A stretch of 64,000 bases of DNA from Triplophysa rosa (lineage: Eukaryota; Chordata; Actinopteri; Cypriniformes; Nemacheilidae). The notes under the pieces are model-generated. The model was not told where the DNA came from and searched no databases. It saw only the letters and a program-made list of their open reading frames with translations. The number at the start of each line of letters is the position of its first letter. The stretch's first letter is position 1. Shown here one piece after another: positions 26,101 through 37,200 of the stretch. The stretch spans positions 2,042-66,041 of the forward strand of contig NC_079899.1 in assembly GCF_024868665.1 (NCBI RefSeq). The letters are read 5' to 3'. The position numbers and the translations under genes are program-made.

Positions 26101-27497
26101 CGATCTTGAAGTCCTTCTCTGTTGACTCTTGTTTGAGATAGTGATGAGTGATAGAGAACTTGAAATCAGCAAAGTTGATGTCCTGACATGTTTCCTCCCA
26201 GGTGCCGCTGGTATATTCACCCTGTTCATTTGAACACTGTCAGTATACTCTTAACCTCTCACAGTAACCTGAATTCAGCCATCTGACTGTTCTGATTTTA
26301 AATATACAAAAAGACCAAAGAACTGAAACATGAAGTGCTTCTGGGCCACTTTACATCTTGCAAAATGGAGCTAATCCCCAAAACATGAAGCTTTTAATGG
26401 ACCCAATAAATGGGATGGCAAGGTTAAAATCTCCTAAAGTTGAACATCTCGAACAAGCTGACAGACATACTGGATAAGAGGAGAGAGCTCAAGCATGAGG
26501 TGTTGTGTGTCAAAAGCCAAAGAACGCTTGAGGTCAGAAGGAATACAGCTTGGGCTAAAACCTCGCCGGATGGACAGATTTTGCTGGGATTTGATCTCTT
26601 TAGGACTGACACAATCTGCTCCAGAGACACTTTCAGAAAGAACACAACTGATGTGTGTCAGACCAACCCATCTGTCCATAGGCTGTACTGGACTGAACAA
26701 CAGTGAATATGTCCCACAGGTTAGTGACTTTATCTATTTGTTTCATTCTTGCTCATTTCCATACTGTCTGTGGCTTTGTGGTAAATAATAGCATTTATGA
26801 CTAATGCTTTGCCCATGAATGTAGATGTATAAACGATGGGATGGGTTTGGATAGATTTTCACCTTCTCAGGAGGATTCCCAACACGACTACCAATCAGCT
26901 TCCAGTCATTCAGCACTTCCTCAACTCTGGATATAAATCTACGAACATCACATGAAGTACAGAATACTGGTGTAAATAAAAACACAAAACAGAGACAATC
27001 AATACTGTAATAACTGATAACGAACAGATCAAGAGTTTTATCATAGTCTGTACATGTTCAATGCTTAGATTTGACATTTGTCATTATATAAAATAAACAC
27101 TGAGAATAGATGAATGGACCAATTTCACCCAAACAGATGTAGGTAAACGTCATTTTAATGCAGTGTCATCTCGTGCTCATAGTCACGACAAACTCTACTG
27201 TATTTCTACTGTCAGTAGCAAATAAAAAATGACTTTAATGTCTTTATGATTCTTCATTAAAACGCTGAGGAACGTGAGATAAATGTTTGTTTGTGTACCT
27301 TTCCCACTCAGATGCGGTAGTGAAATCTGTTATCTCAAACACTTCAGACTCGGGCTGAAATACAGGCGATAGATTCACTTATGACACACGACAATTAACC
27401 ATAACAAGATAATGCACATTTATATTACCCAAGACACTTAAAGATACGAAAATGACACCCGATTAATAGAGAAACTCACATCACTGTCGGCCGCCAT
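8441..27497 (-). CDS. rab3gap1: Rab3 GTPase-activating protein catalytic subunit, 5' 17 exons (partial)
   Basis: Catalytic subunit of the Rab3GAP complex (partner RAB3GAP2). It stimulates GTP hydrolysis by Rab3 in regulated exocytosis, and the complex also acts as a Rab18 exchange factor at the ER. Exons, all with canonical splice sites and continuous phase: 27497-27480, 27354-27299, 26938-26863, 26221-26089, 26016-25938, 22575-22456, 21987-21822, 21302-21203, 20702-20621, 20385-20317, 14499-14426, 14351-14259, 14146-13977, 13331-13226, 13106-12968, 12449-12395, 8746-8441. They encode about 614 residues without a stop; the human protein is 981. Family landmarks are MAADSD, VEEVLNDWKLIG, MNNDFPPRAHCLVRW, KWRRTYAGECQGPG, LSKLTEPTAVPIHKLSVSN, and the acidic SWDSWSDSEDEFFECLSDT. 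Most GAP-domain residues, including the catalytic arginine, lie in this part. The C-terminal exons are off the left edge. Exon 14 is shorter than in mammals. Confidence 0.93.
8932..9010. repeat. Short LINE/SINE-tail-like fragment
   Basis: The words gcatttagcattttatccaa and tcaagcaatttgtcataaag match the fish-wide 'atttagcagacgctttatccaaagcgac' tail also present at 11080-11160. It is a fragment only. Confidence 0.4.
9384..10592. mobile_element. hAT-like DNA transposon, non-autonomous, perfect 8-bp target duplication
   Basis: The termini are cagaggtgggtagtaacg and, reversed at the right end, cagaggtgggtagagtagcc. Subterminal tracts of tacttgagta occur in inverted form. It is flanked by identical 8-bp direct repeats ctcataac at 9376-9383 and 10593-10600, the length typical of hAT elements. 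The interior (about 9600-10350) has no credible transposase. It lies in intron 16 of rab3gap1. Confidence 0.88.
10601..11075. other. Intronic stretch, nothing recognised
   Basis: AT-rich intron sequence of rab3gap1. It contains a short internal repeat (tgatccgttgc near 10898 and 10921) but no gene or known element. Confidence 0.5.
11075..11560 (-). repeat. 3' end of a non-LTR element
   Basis: It contains the fish-wide tail cagacgtttttatccaaagcgac near 11090. On the minus strand, around 11413-11260, there is a short peptide with ATRSADSVVIFKNRLKTHLF, which matches the usual C-terminus of L2/CR1-group ORF2 (compare [12 protein letters not shown] in the LINE at 34288). The element is strongly 5'-truncated. 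Confidence 0.55.
11690..11890. repeat. Second diverged LINE-tail fragment
   Basis: The tract gtattgacggaaaagatatgt, followed by a segment about attccacagcgaggagaagtg, parallels words at 11280-11300 (ggtgttgacggaagagatgt). It is therefore probably a second decayed copy of the same 3' region. Sequence from 11890 to 12390 shows nothing I recognise. Confidence 0.35.
12466..12760. repeat. Dispersed element, copy 1, with (CA)n tail
   Basis: About 255 bp running from gtctggtttattatctccgt to ggtccccaccgggatataca is repeated in the same orientation at 13391-13656. Both copies abut (CA)n tracts, here 12718-12757. It is non-coding and lies in rab3gap1 intron 15. Confidence 0.75.
13338..13680. repeat. 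(CA)n tract and dispersed element, copy 2
   Basis: A (CA)n run at 13340-13390 is followed by the second copy of the ~255-bp element (13391-13656) and another short (CA)n at 13656-13679. The copies differ by small indels, such as an extra tcatagaa segment near 13493. Confidence 0.75.
14155..14187. repeat. (CA)n microsatellite in rab3gap1 intron 12
   Basis: About 30 bp of CA repeat directly upstream (in minus-strand sense) of the exon 13 acceptor. Confidence 0.9.
14500..15198. other. Intronic stretch, nothing recognised
   Basis: rab3gap1 intron 10 sequence between exon 11 and the nested transposon block. No open frame, terminal repeats or RNA gene was recognised. Confidence 0.5.
15576..17360. 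mobile_element. hAT-like non-autonomous element nested in 15207-20211
   Basis: The termini cagtggtgtaaagtattgga and, reversed right end, cagaggtgtaaagagtacct match those of the shorter element at 31902-32701, which is a deletion derivative in the opposite orientation. The flanks gtttttta and gtttcttt agree at 6 of 8 positions. The interior holds an internal inverted word pair (about 15918-15994 and 16775-16843, ttgccagctagttactgta and its complement). No coding region is convincing. Confidence 0.78.
17513..19694. mobile_element. hAT-like element rich in GAACGAATC motifs, nested
   Basis: The ends are tagtgatg and catcacta. Subterminal arrays of gaacgaatc / gattcgttc are inverted between the two sides (17527-17590 and 19600-19670). 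It contains an 80-bp tandem duplication (18951-19030 and 19031-19110) and an inverted partial copy of it at about 18176-18245. It inserted into the larger element at 15207-20211. No transposase was recognised. Confidence 0.72.
23412..24202. repeat. Degenerate ATCAT/ATACC pentamer satellite
   Basis: Arrays of atcat, atacc and atatc words occupy 23412-23517 and 23967-24202, on either side of the inserted element at 23518-23966. The array was continuous before that insertion. Confidence 0.85.
23518..23966. mobile_element. 449-bp hAT-like MITE inserted in the satellite
   Basis: The ends tagggatgtaacgattcacc and, reversed, tagggatgtaacgattcatt form near-perfect terminal inverted repeats. The flanking 8-mers ctcatgtc (23510-23517) and ctcatatc (23967-23974) differ at one base and fit a hAT target duplication taken from the satellite. 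Confidence 0.87.
24920..25403. mobile_element. MITE with AAAGGGGTCATAT terminal repeats
   Basis: The left end reads aaaggggtcatatagagcg and the right end, reversed, reads aaaggggtcatatgacacg. The 484-bp interior is non-coding. This is a common teleost MITE type, here in rab3gap1 intron 5. Confidence 0.78.
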
Positions 27498-28914
27498 CTT
27501 CTGTCTCTGTTTATGACTGCATGAATTACGTCACCGAACTGTCACGTGTCATTTCTACACGTACCTGCAAGTGCACATTCATAATTTATCTCGTTAGGGG
27601 CCAATTCTTGATCGTTGTATTCGTTCGTTTTCTTTTCTGCTGTTTACTTAATAGAAACTATTTGCGGAGGGCAATCATAAATATCTCTCACACCCAGCAC
27701 AATCCCTTTTTGAACCGTTACCGTCTGGTCGACGCTACAGAGCACTGAGCACCAGAACGACCAGACACAGGAACAGTTTCTTCCCTCAGGCAATTCATTT
27801 TATGAACACTTGACATTAAACGCGGAACACACAACTCTATTTTACATTATTTATTCACCTAATTTGCACATATCAGACCTGTACATACATAATTGTCTAT
27901 ATTGTATATTGTGTTTTTGCTGTTTTGTACATTGCCTATTTCTATATTATTGTATATTATTTTTTTATCATCTGTGTTCTGTCCTGTTGCTGTCTTTCTG
28001 TTGCACTGTGGAGCTTCTGTCACTATAACAAATTCGTATGTGGAAACATACTTGGCCAATAAAGCTCATTCTATTCTATTCTATTCTATATATGTCTCAA
28101 GCCCTCTATAGCCACAGTTAGACTTACATGGATGTTTATGATGAACACCTTTCAACCCTAACGGGTAAAAAGAAATCATAGGCGTTTTCAACTTTTTATG
28201 GCGCTACGCAGACCGATTGACGTATAAAAATCAATGCGCTTACGGAGCAGTCTGCTCTCGCGGAGCTGTGATGTCACATGAAGATCTGTCTGCGCAGCGC
28301 CACACACAGAGACCTAGGGCGCCGTGTTTAATCGTGAAATCAGGATTTATTGGCCATTTCGATTTTTTAATAAACCTACAGTGTCAATCAGCACCCGGGC
28401 TGTGCTCTGATTTTCACAAAAATTAAACTAGATCTTCTTCCAAACATGATTAAAACATCCGAGTTCCACAGCGAGCATATCGAATTGGACGCGATGTTGA
28501 ATCTTGGTCCGTGAAACGCTTTGCTTTATTGTTCATTGGTCAGCCATTTATCGTATAGCGTATTAATTACATTTGTTTTATTCGCGCAATAGCGTATCGT
28601 CACGAAACGGCTCAATGGTAAAAGAAGTAACGAAATTAATACAAATGAATAGTATTAATAATGGCCCATTTGAGTTGGTTATTGCTTTTATAGTCGCTCC
28701 CCCGTCCCGTCCACCATTTTGAGTTTTATAATAATATAGTCGCGTATCATCTGATCCGCTTTATTGCCACTGGTCTCGGTGGAAATACATCTCCCATGGT
28801 TCCCCGCGTCATTCTACTTCCGTGTTCTGACTGCAGGTTCCGGTGGCTGTGGGTTCTCGAATCTTTCGGAACGTTTCAGACTCAGAGGCGTCGCGAGCAG
28901 CACTCGTGGACATC
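27498..28914. promoter_or_regulatory. Shared upstream region of head-to-head rab3gap1 and ubxn4
   Basis: The two start codons (27497 minus, 28915 plus) are 1.4 kb apart and divergent, so both promoters must lie here. About 27660-28090 is a LINE 3' tail, so the functional promoters are probably the flanks next to each start. The ubxn4-side flank (28440-28900) has more CpG than its surroundings. No TATA box was identified for either gene. Confidence 0.5.
27660..28090 (+). repeat. 3' end of a non-LTR retrotransposon with (TTCTA)n tail
   Basis: The region ends in ccaataaagctcattctatt followed by ctatt repeats. Upstream is the remnant peptide NPFLNRYRLVDATEH (27700-27745), which is like the C-terminal end of fish LINE ORF2s. 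It is a severely 5'-truncated copy lying between the two divergent genes. Confidence 0.65.
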
Positions 28915-30036
28915 ATGCGTTGGTTCGAGGGTTCGATCCCGGCGGCCATCGCGTCAGCTAAACAACTCAGATGTGTGTTTGTGGTGGTGATTACAGGTAA
29001 CTGTCACACAGATCCGATGTGCGTTTGACATCACAGGTGACTGACTCGCATTAGCACTCATGCTAGTCAGCAGATTATCAGATCAGATGAGATGTGTGTT
29101 TGTGGTGGTGTCACAGGTCGGGACGATCAGACTCTGCGGTGATTTTATTATACTGATGTGATGTGCAGTCAGTGCTCATATTGACGTGTTACAACATCAG
29201 CGAATAACCGGATCGTTTCCTCAAAGTTATGAAATATTTGCATATTGTGCCATTTGTACAGTCGGTCAGCGCTTCTGTTTTTGTTTGTTCGAAATGTTTT
29301 GAATACATTTGTGTGGTCATAAGTCAAAGCTTTTACACCTGAGCTCCACACTGTGTGTTGATCCATCATCGGACTGCTCCTTTACAGGAGATGATGACCA
29401 GTCCACTCAGCTGATGTCCAGTTGGGAGGCGGACAGCGTGTCGGGTGCAGCTCACAACTGTTGTGTTGCGATTCGACTGGACGCTCAGAGGTCAGATGTG
29501 TGTGTGTGTGGTTGCAGATTAGACTCAAGGGAACATCACTCATCTCTGTCTTTTATCTTCCAGTGAAACATGTGTGCAGTTTTCTCAGATCTGTATCCTT
29601 CTGTCTGTCTGTATGTTTAATGAGATTAATGAGGACGCTGGAGAAACTCTTCAAAACATCAAATCACAGTCCTCATCATCCATCCCCGCTTGGTGAGATA
29701 TCAAAGTATTTTAAGGACCACTGCGGTCTGCCAGGTGATCATTTTCTGAAGTGGCAACCTTTTTCCAAGGCTTATTGTACCTAAATGGACAAATAGTCAC
29801 AGTGTTATGTCATAAACTTGACTCAACTCAATTTTATTTATATAGCGCTTTTTACAATTTTCATTACAAGCAGTTACAAAGCAGCTGTACATGAGACATA
29901 TTGACTATAAGCAAAACAATTAAAGTTGTACCTGCAAAAACAAGAAAAAGGTGAAAACACAGAAGACAGACATACCCACACACGCACGCACGCACACGCA
30001 CACACACACACAGGGATGGGTACCGAGAACCGGTAC

Positions 30037-30083
<47 letters not shown>

Positions 30084-30105
30084 GATGGGTACCGAGAACC
30101 GGTAC

Positions 30106-30152
<47 letters not shown>

Positions 30153-31188
30153 GATGGGTACCGAGAACCGGTACTTTTTTGGACCGGTGTTCTGCCAATT
30201 TATGCATCCCTATCAAATTTTGCTACCTCCATACAAAACAGGACTAACCCCTCCCCCAACCCAACTCTTACACCTAAATAACCCCTCCCCCAACCCAATC
30301 ACAACACGAGGGTAGCACAAATTTATGGGTAGCATAAATTGTCAGAACACCGGTACATAATTGGGTCGATACCAGAGTATGGATAAGCTTCATGACAAAC
30401 GATACTGTTATCGATACTTGCGTTGTTTTATCTCTGTGTATTCGGGTGTTAAATGGCGAATTAGAGGAAGTTTGCTCGACGTATGTGTGATATCTAGGGC
30501 CATATGATTTCCGCGATGTATTTGTAATCTGCTTGTTTTGCGTGTTTATGAGTGAAAGGGTGGCATGGTTGCGCTTGTGGAGCTTTCACAGCGTCCGCGT
30601 TTCACAACTAGGAAGCTTCCGTCAAACACCCCTTTGCGGCAACCCGTCAAAATAAAAGTCCTTTATTTGAGAACAAGTTATAACATTGTTTTTAATAATT
30701 CGGCGTACATTTACTTACTTTAGTAAATTGAAAGTAAATGTGCTAGTAAAATTATAAAAAATAGTACATATAATTAAAAAAATATTGCTTGCTTAGAAAA
30801 TAGTACTTAAATTTATGTAGACCTAAAACCAGAAAGTAAAAAGAAATATGGTCTACCAGCCAAATAACCATAGTGATGTAAAGTAAATATGTTGAATTAC
30901 ATTATGATGTGCTCCTATGCACATGCTAAGTGCAGTAAGTGGTATGCTAAGGAACACACGCATGTTTTGTTATGTGGCATTTTCTGTTTGCTCAGAAGCA
31001 TTTGTAAACTGCAGTTCTAAAGCTCAGCTGTAATAAAGAAACTTAACATGTTCTTTTCATCATTCAATCTTTTCACATGATGTGTTTTTGCATCAAATTA
31101 TAGAGCGTAGTATCGATAACAGTATTGATAAGTACCGGTATCGATAAGCGGTATTGATATCGATAAAATCTTAACGATACCCATCCCT

Positions 31189-31219
<31 letters not shown>

Positions 31220-34200
31220 CACAGACACACGCACAGTGAAAGCACACATTTAAGATAAAGGAGAGAGAGAAGCACAGGTCAAATATTAAACAGACTATAA
31301 ATTCCTATATGCAATATTAAGCAAAACTTTAAATGGGACATTTCATGAAAATCTGACTTTTTCAATGTTTAAGTGCTATAACCGGGTGTCTGGTGCATCT
31401 ACCAACTCAGAAAACGTGAAAAAGGACAATCCAGTAACTTTGTTTACGTGAGCCTATCTCTGCAAGCCTGTGAGAAAACGAGCCGTTCAGATTTCGCTCG
31501 CTTTCTGACGTAGGTAGTTGTTCTTATTATAATATTACCGTCCCTTTTTCTGAACGTGTCCACCATGGCGCTGCCGCCATTTTTGTTTTCGCAAGCAACA
31601 TATGTGAATTAGTTCCGACACCATGGCAAAAGGAAGCAAAGCATGCTAAGTGTTGTGTTGTTGGCTGCACAGAGCAGCACAGAACACTGTTCTCAGCCTG
31701 ACAGGAGAGCAATGGATTTATTTTGTTTTCAATGGAAATCCACCAGACTGAACGAGGCAAAGCTGCAAATAAAGATATTGTAAGTACCGTTATTTTTTAA
31801 GTAAGACCTCGGGGACCTGTGGCAACTTAAAAGTAGGTAAAACGTCATTGTGAAACGTTTGTCTGTTCACGCAAAGAAAGCAATGTGTATGGCTTGTAAA
31901 CCAGAGGTGTAAAGAATACCTGAAAACCATACTTAAGTAAAGGTACAGATACCTTGCAGTGAAAATTACTCCATTACAAGTTACAAGTCACCAATTCCAA
32001 AACGACTTCAGTAAAAGTCTTTGAGTATCTGATTTTAACAGTACTTGAGTATTTTACTCATACTGAATGTAGGCTCTAAGCAGCACTAGTCCTCAACACT
32101 TAAGAGACATGTCAGTGAAAAACTAGAAACAGTCGATTCGTGAGGAGAGCAATCGCATTTATTTTCTTAAATCATAATAAGACTGAACACCTCAAAATTG
32201 CAACAAATCATGGTCGACACCATAACCTACATCTATTACAAACACCCAAGTCTTATTTAAACTCAAGTGCTCATAAGTAAGCCAACATTCTTCAAAAAGG
32301 TCTCTTCAATATAACGGATAAATAAAATAATGTTAGGTAAAATTAAAAAGTCAAAGCCAGCGATTGTCAACTACCTGATAATGCACTCGTATTCACATAA
32401 AGAAGTAAGGGCAAAATTCACAAGAAGTACCTTCAATGCCCTTTAAATGGCAATATTAATTCTTCTGTAGCAAAAATAAACTGCTGCAAAAAAAGATAGG
32501 TGCCATGCAAAATGTAATGTGTAATTGCATTAGTCATTACAAATGCAGTGGAGTAAAGAGTACATATACTTGTGAAAAAATGTAGTCAAGTAGAGAGTAA
32601 AAGTTGCTAATATCTTTAATACTCAGTACAACTACAAAGTAGCCAAAAAGATACTTAAGTAAAGTAACTAAGTACATTTACTCCAATACTTTACACCACT
32701 GTTGTAAACACGCGACGGGATTGTCCTGTGTAACGTTACTTTCACTTAGAGAAAACGCGATGCGTTTGTCTTGAGTACCTTCACTTATAGAAAGCAGTGT
32801 GTATGGTTTGTAAACATGCAACGGGTTTGTCATGGTAACATGATTTCCCGCCACCCTCCCGTTTTGTTATTTCACCCGTGAAACCCCGTGACGCGATCGC
32901 GGGTCTCACTCCCGAAAGCAGTCGTGACCGGAGCGCCTTCGCGAATGGCCCCGGGGGAAACGGGTGCTTATAGAAAACAATGAGCGCTTTTCCACCATCG
33001 CGCCAAATCGTTCTAAGCACAGTCTGAAACGGTTAAGGGCTCAGCATACTACATTCGAAATCGAAAAACGACCGTCTGTGACCTGATTTCGAACAAAATC
33101 TGGTCCAAACGTCAATTCGTTTCACTAGTTCGCGGCAGCAAACCAAACAGAACTCTCCGGGAAAGTTCGTGTTGGCCGGTAAACACACTTGAGCCGCCAT
33201 TGGTCCATGGCCATTACGTAATAGGTGGGTGTGTTGTTTGTGTGGCCACGTGCGCTGAGGCTATTTGGATACGTCATGTAAACCCCGCCTCCAGAAACAA
33301 AGGGTGTTGGATTGTTCGAAAACACTATACTGTCTCTTTTACTTCTACTGTCATTTTCGAGCTTCGTTTTACCCCAAAACGCAGAACTCAACTCAACTTT
33401 ATTTATATAGCGCTTTTTACAATTTTCATTGTTACAAAGCAGCTGTACAACAATTAAAGTTGTACCTGCAAAAACAAGAAAAAGGTGAAAACAAAGAAGA
33501 CAGACATACCCACATACAAAACACTCCACACACACAATATGCACACGTACTAACACACAGACACACACACACGGACGCGCACACACACACGTACACAGAC
33601 AAGTACGCGCACACACAAAGACACGCACGCACACAAAAAGACACGCACGCACACAGTGAGAGCACACATTTAAGATATAGGAGAGAGAAGCACAGGTCAA
33701 ATATAACAGACTATAAATTCCTATATGCAATATTAATTAAGTAAAACTTTAAAATTCTAAAGCAGCCCCCCCCCGGCCAGGCAGATGCAAAACAGTATGC
33801 AAACGGTGGCGAGGAACCCAAAACTCTAATCGAGAAAAAAAACCTCAGGAGAACCCAGGCCCAACCAGGGGATTCCAGTTCCCCTCTGGCAAAAGCTGCT
33901 GCCTCTGCACAAGCTCCAGAGAGCTTGCACAACAAGGCTAAATAAAATAAATAAACTTAATAATAAAATAAATTATAGTTTAAGATTATCATTAATAATC
34001 TAATAGCATTTGAAATTTTGTGGTGAAGACATGTCAAGAGACCGCGTCCTTCTTTATCCAGCTCTATCATCTCAGCTCTTGTCAGGTCCCCACTTCCCAT
34101 TCTCCGCTCTACCATCAGGTCAGGCCATGAACTGCATCCTGCTCGCTGTGGTAACCTTGGAACAATGAGACAAGACTGGCTGAGAGTAGAGTACTGTTCT

Positions 34201-37200
34201 GTACTCTTTGATGCAACAAGTACATCAGTTGTGTTTTTGGTTCCGGTTGATCTAACTAATGCAGCCTAAACCCTCTGAAGATTTATATTATGGAAGAGTA
34301 GTGTATGCAAGATTAAAAAGATGCGTCTTTAGTCTAGATTTAAACTGACAGAGTGTGTCTGCCTCCCGGACAGTGCAGGGAAGACTATTCCAAAGTTTAG
34401 GCGCTAGATAGGAAAAGGATCTACCACCTGCACTTGATTTTGAAATTCTAGGTATTACCAACTGACAGGACGCCTGAGAGCGTAATGCACGTGAAGGACT
34501 GTAATACAAAAGGAGTTCATTCAAGTACTGAGGAGCTAAACCATGTAAGGCTTTATAGGTAATAAGCAAGATTTTAAAGTTAACGCGATGCTTTATAGGT
34601 AACCAGTGCAAGGTTGACAGAACCGGGCTAATATGTTCATACTTTTTTGTACGTGTAAGAACTCGAGCTGCCGCGTTTTGGACCAATTGGAGTTTTTGTA
34701 ATAAGCCTGCAGGGCAACCACCTAACAGTGCATTACAGTAATCTAGTCTTGATGTCATGAATGCATGAATTAACTTCTCTGCATCTGAGATTGACAGCAT
34801 ATGACGTAGTTTAGATATATTCTTAAAATGGAAAAACGCAATTTTACAGGTGTTGGCGACGTGGCTCTCAAATGACAGATTACTATCGAATAGAACGCCA
34901 AGATTCTTTGCTGACGACGAGGGTTTTATGGAACATCCGTCAATAGTTAAACAGTATTCTTGGTTGTTACTTATAGCAGTTTTCGGTCCAATAAGTAACA
35001 CTTCCGTTTTGTCCGAGTTCAGTAATAAAAAGTTGTTACTCATCCAGTTTTTTATATCGACTATGCATTCCATTATTCGATGGAACTGCTGTGTTTCATG
35101 AGGCTTCGAGGAAATATAAAGTTGAGTATCATCAGCATAACAGTGAAAGCTAACTCCGTGTCGCTTTATTATATCTCCTAGAGGTAGCATGTATAATGCG
35201 AAGAGCAGAGGCCCTAAGACTGAGCCCTGTGGTACACCGTACTGGACTTGCGATTTGCGTGACACCTCATTGTTTATTGCTACAAATTGAAAACGGTCGG
35301 ATAAATAAGATTTAAACCATTTCAAAGCTATTCCCTTAATGCCGACATAATTTTCGAGTCTATGTAGGAGTGTGCTGTGGTCAATGGTATCGAATGCAGC
35401 ACTAAGGTCTAGCAGCACCAATAACGAGATACAACCTCGGTCAGACGCCAATAGCAGATCATTTGTAACTCTGATCAAAGCAGTCTCTGTACTGTGACAT
35501 GCTCTAAATCCAGACTGGAATTCTTCATTGATGTCATTCCTTTGGAGGAAGGAGCATAATTGAGTTGAAACTACTTTTTCCAGAACTTTAGATATGAAAG
35601 GTAGATTCGATATAGGCCTGTAGTTCCTTAGTTCTCTAGGGTCGAGTTGGGGTTTTTTGACAAGGGGCCTTATAACAGCCACCTTATATGCTTTAGGCAC
35701 ATGTCCTAATGTCAGAGATGAGTTAATAATACCAAGAAGAGGATCTATAATTTCTGGGAGCATCTCTTTCAGTAGATTTGTAGGTATAGGGTCTAGTATG
35801 CATGTTGTTGATTTAGATGATCTAATAATTTTAGACAGCTCATCTTGATCTACGGTATAAAATAATTGCATTTTCTCCTTAAGGGCGCTGTAGTTAGTTT
35901 GTTCAGCGGGTTTCACTTCTGATTGCATTGTTATAATTTTTTCTCTAATATCTTGGATTTTATATGTGAAGTAGTTCATAAATTCATCACTGCTATGCTG
36001 ATATACAGGATCAGAAGTCACTGACGATTTATTTTTTGTTAATTTAGCCACCGTGTTAAATAAAAACCTAGGGTTGTGCTGGTTTTCTTCTATTAGTGAT
36101 GAAAAGTAGGCGGATCTAGAAGTTATTAGGGCTTTCCTGTATTTTCGAATACTATCCTTCCATGCTGTACGAAATACCTCTAATTTAGTTTTCTTAAAGT
36201 TGCGCTCCATTTTTCGGGCCGCTTTCTTTAGAGCCTGAGTGTGTTCATTATACCACGGTGTGGGGCTGCCATTTTTAATCTTCTTTAAACGTAGTGGAGC
36301 AACTTTGTCTAGCGTTACCGAGAAGGTGGAATTAAAATTTTCAGTGGTAATGTCAAGATCTTCAACGTTATTTCTCATGATTTGAGACAATTCGGGCAGA
36401 TTATCGAGAAACGCATCTTTGGTAGTTGAAGTTATTGTTCTACCATATTTGTAACAATGAGTTTTATTTGCAGCCGTAGGCCAGTGAAGCAAACATAATA
36501 CCAGATAATGATCCGAAATGTCTTCACTCTGCTGAAGGATTTTAACGTCGTCCACATTTATACCGTAAGACAGTATTAAATCTAAAGTATGATTACGAAG
36601 GTGAGTGGGTCCTGACACATGTTGACTAATGCCCATGGAGTTAAGAGTGTCTTTGAAAGCCATTCCTAAGGCATCTGTAACGTTATCTACGTGGATGTTA
36701 AAGTCACCAACGACAAGGAGTCTATCTGCGGCCAGTACTAGTTCTGATAAGAACCCACCAAATTCTTTAATAAAATCTGTGTGGTGCCCTGGAGGCCTAT
36801 ATACAATAGCTAGAATCAATTTAAAAAGTGTTTTATCTTTAGTATTAGGTGTTGAAACATGAAGAACCATGACTTCAAAAGAATTATATTTAGAGTTCGA
36901 CTTCTGGGAAATGCTAAGAGAGTTATTGTAAAGTGCTGCGACACCTCCCCCTCTGCCTTTTAGACGAGGCTCGTGTTTATAATAATAATCTTGGGGGACA
37001 GATTCATTTAAAGCAATATAATCATCTGGTTTTAGCCATGTTTCTGTCAAACAGAGCATGTCTATTTTATGATCTGTTATCATATCGTTAACAAAAAGTG
37101 CTTTATTAGAGAGAGATCTAATATTTAGCAATCCGAGTCGTAACAGTTGATTATCTGTATTTTGTTCATGTTTAGTTTGTTTAACGTTTATTAAATTACT

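Larger units (their letters stand above)
29821..31345 (-). repeat. 3' tail of the L2/CR1-like LINE, interrupted by a hAT-like element
   Basis: On the plus strand it begins actcaactcaattttattta and contains tatagcgctttttacaattt. It resumes at about 31189 with (CA)n, then aagcacaggtcaaatattaa and ctataaattcctatatgcaa. This is the same 3'-UTR as 33384-33775 and in the same orientation. The element at 30150-31188 interrupts it. Confidence 0.75.

Noticed and set aside
29864..30315. Open frames of repeated Cys-Val or Thr-His on both strands
   Set aside because: They are direct translations of the (CA)n tract and the 69-bp repeat; there is no coding signal.
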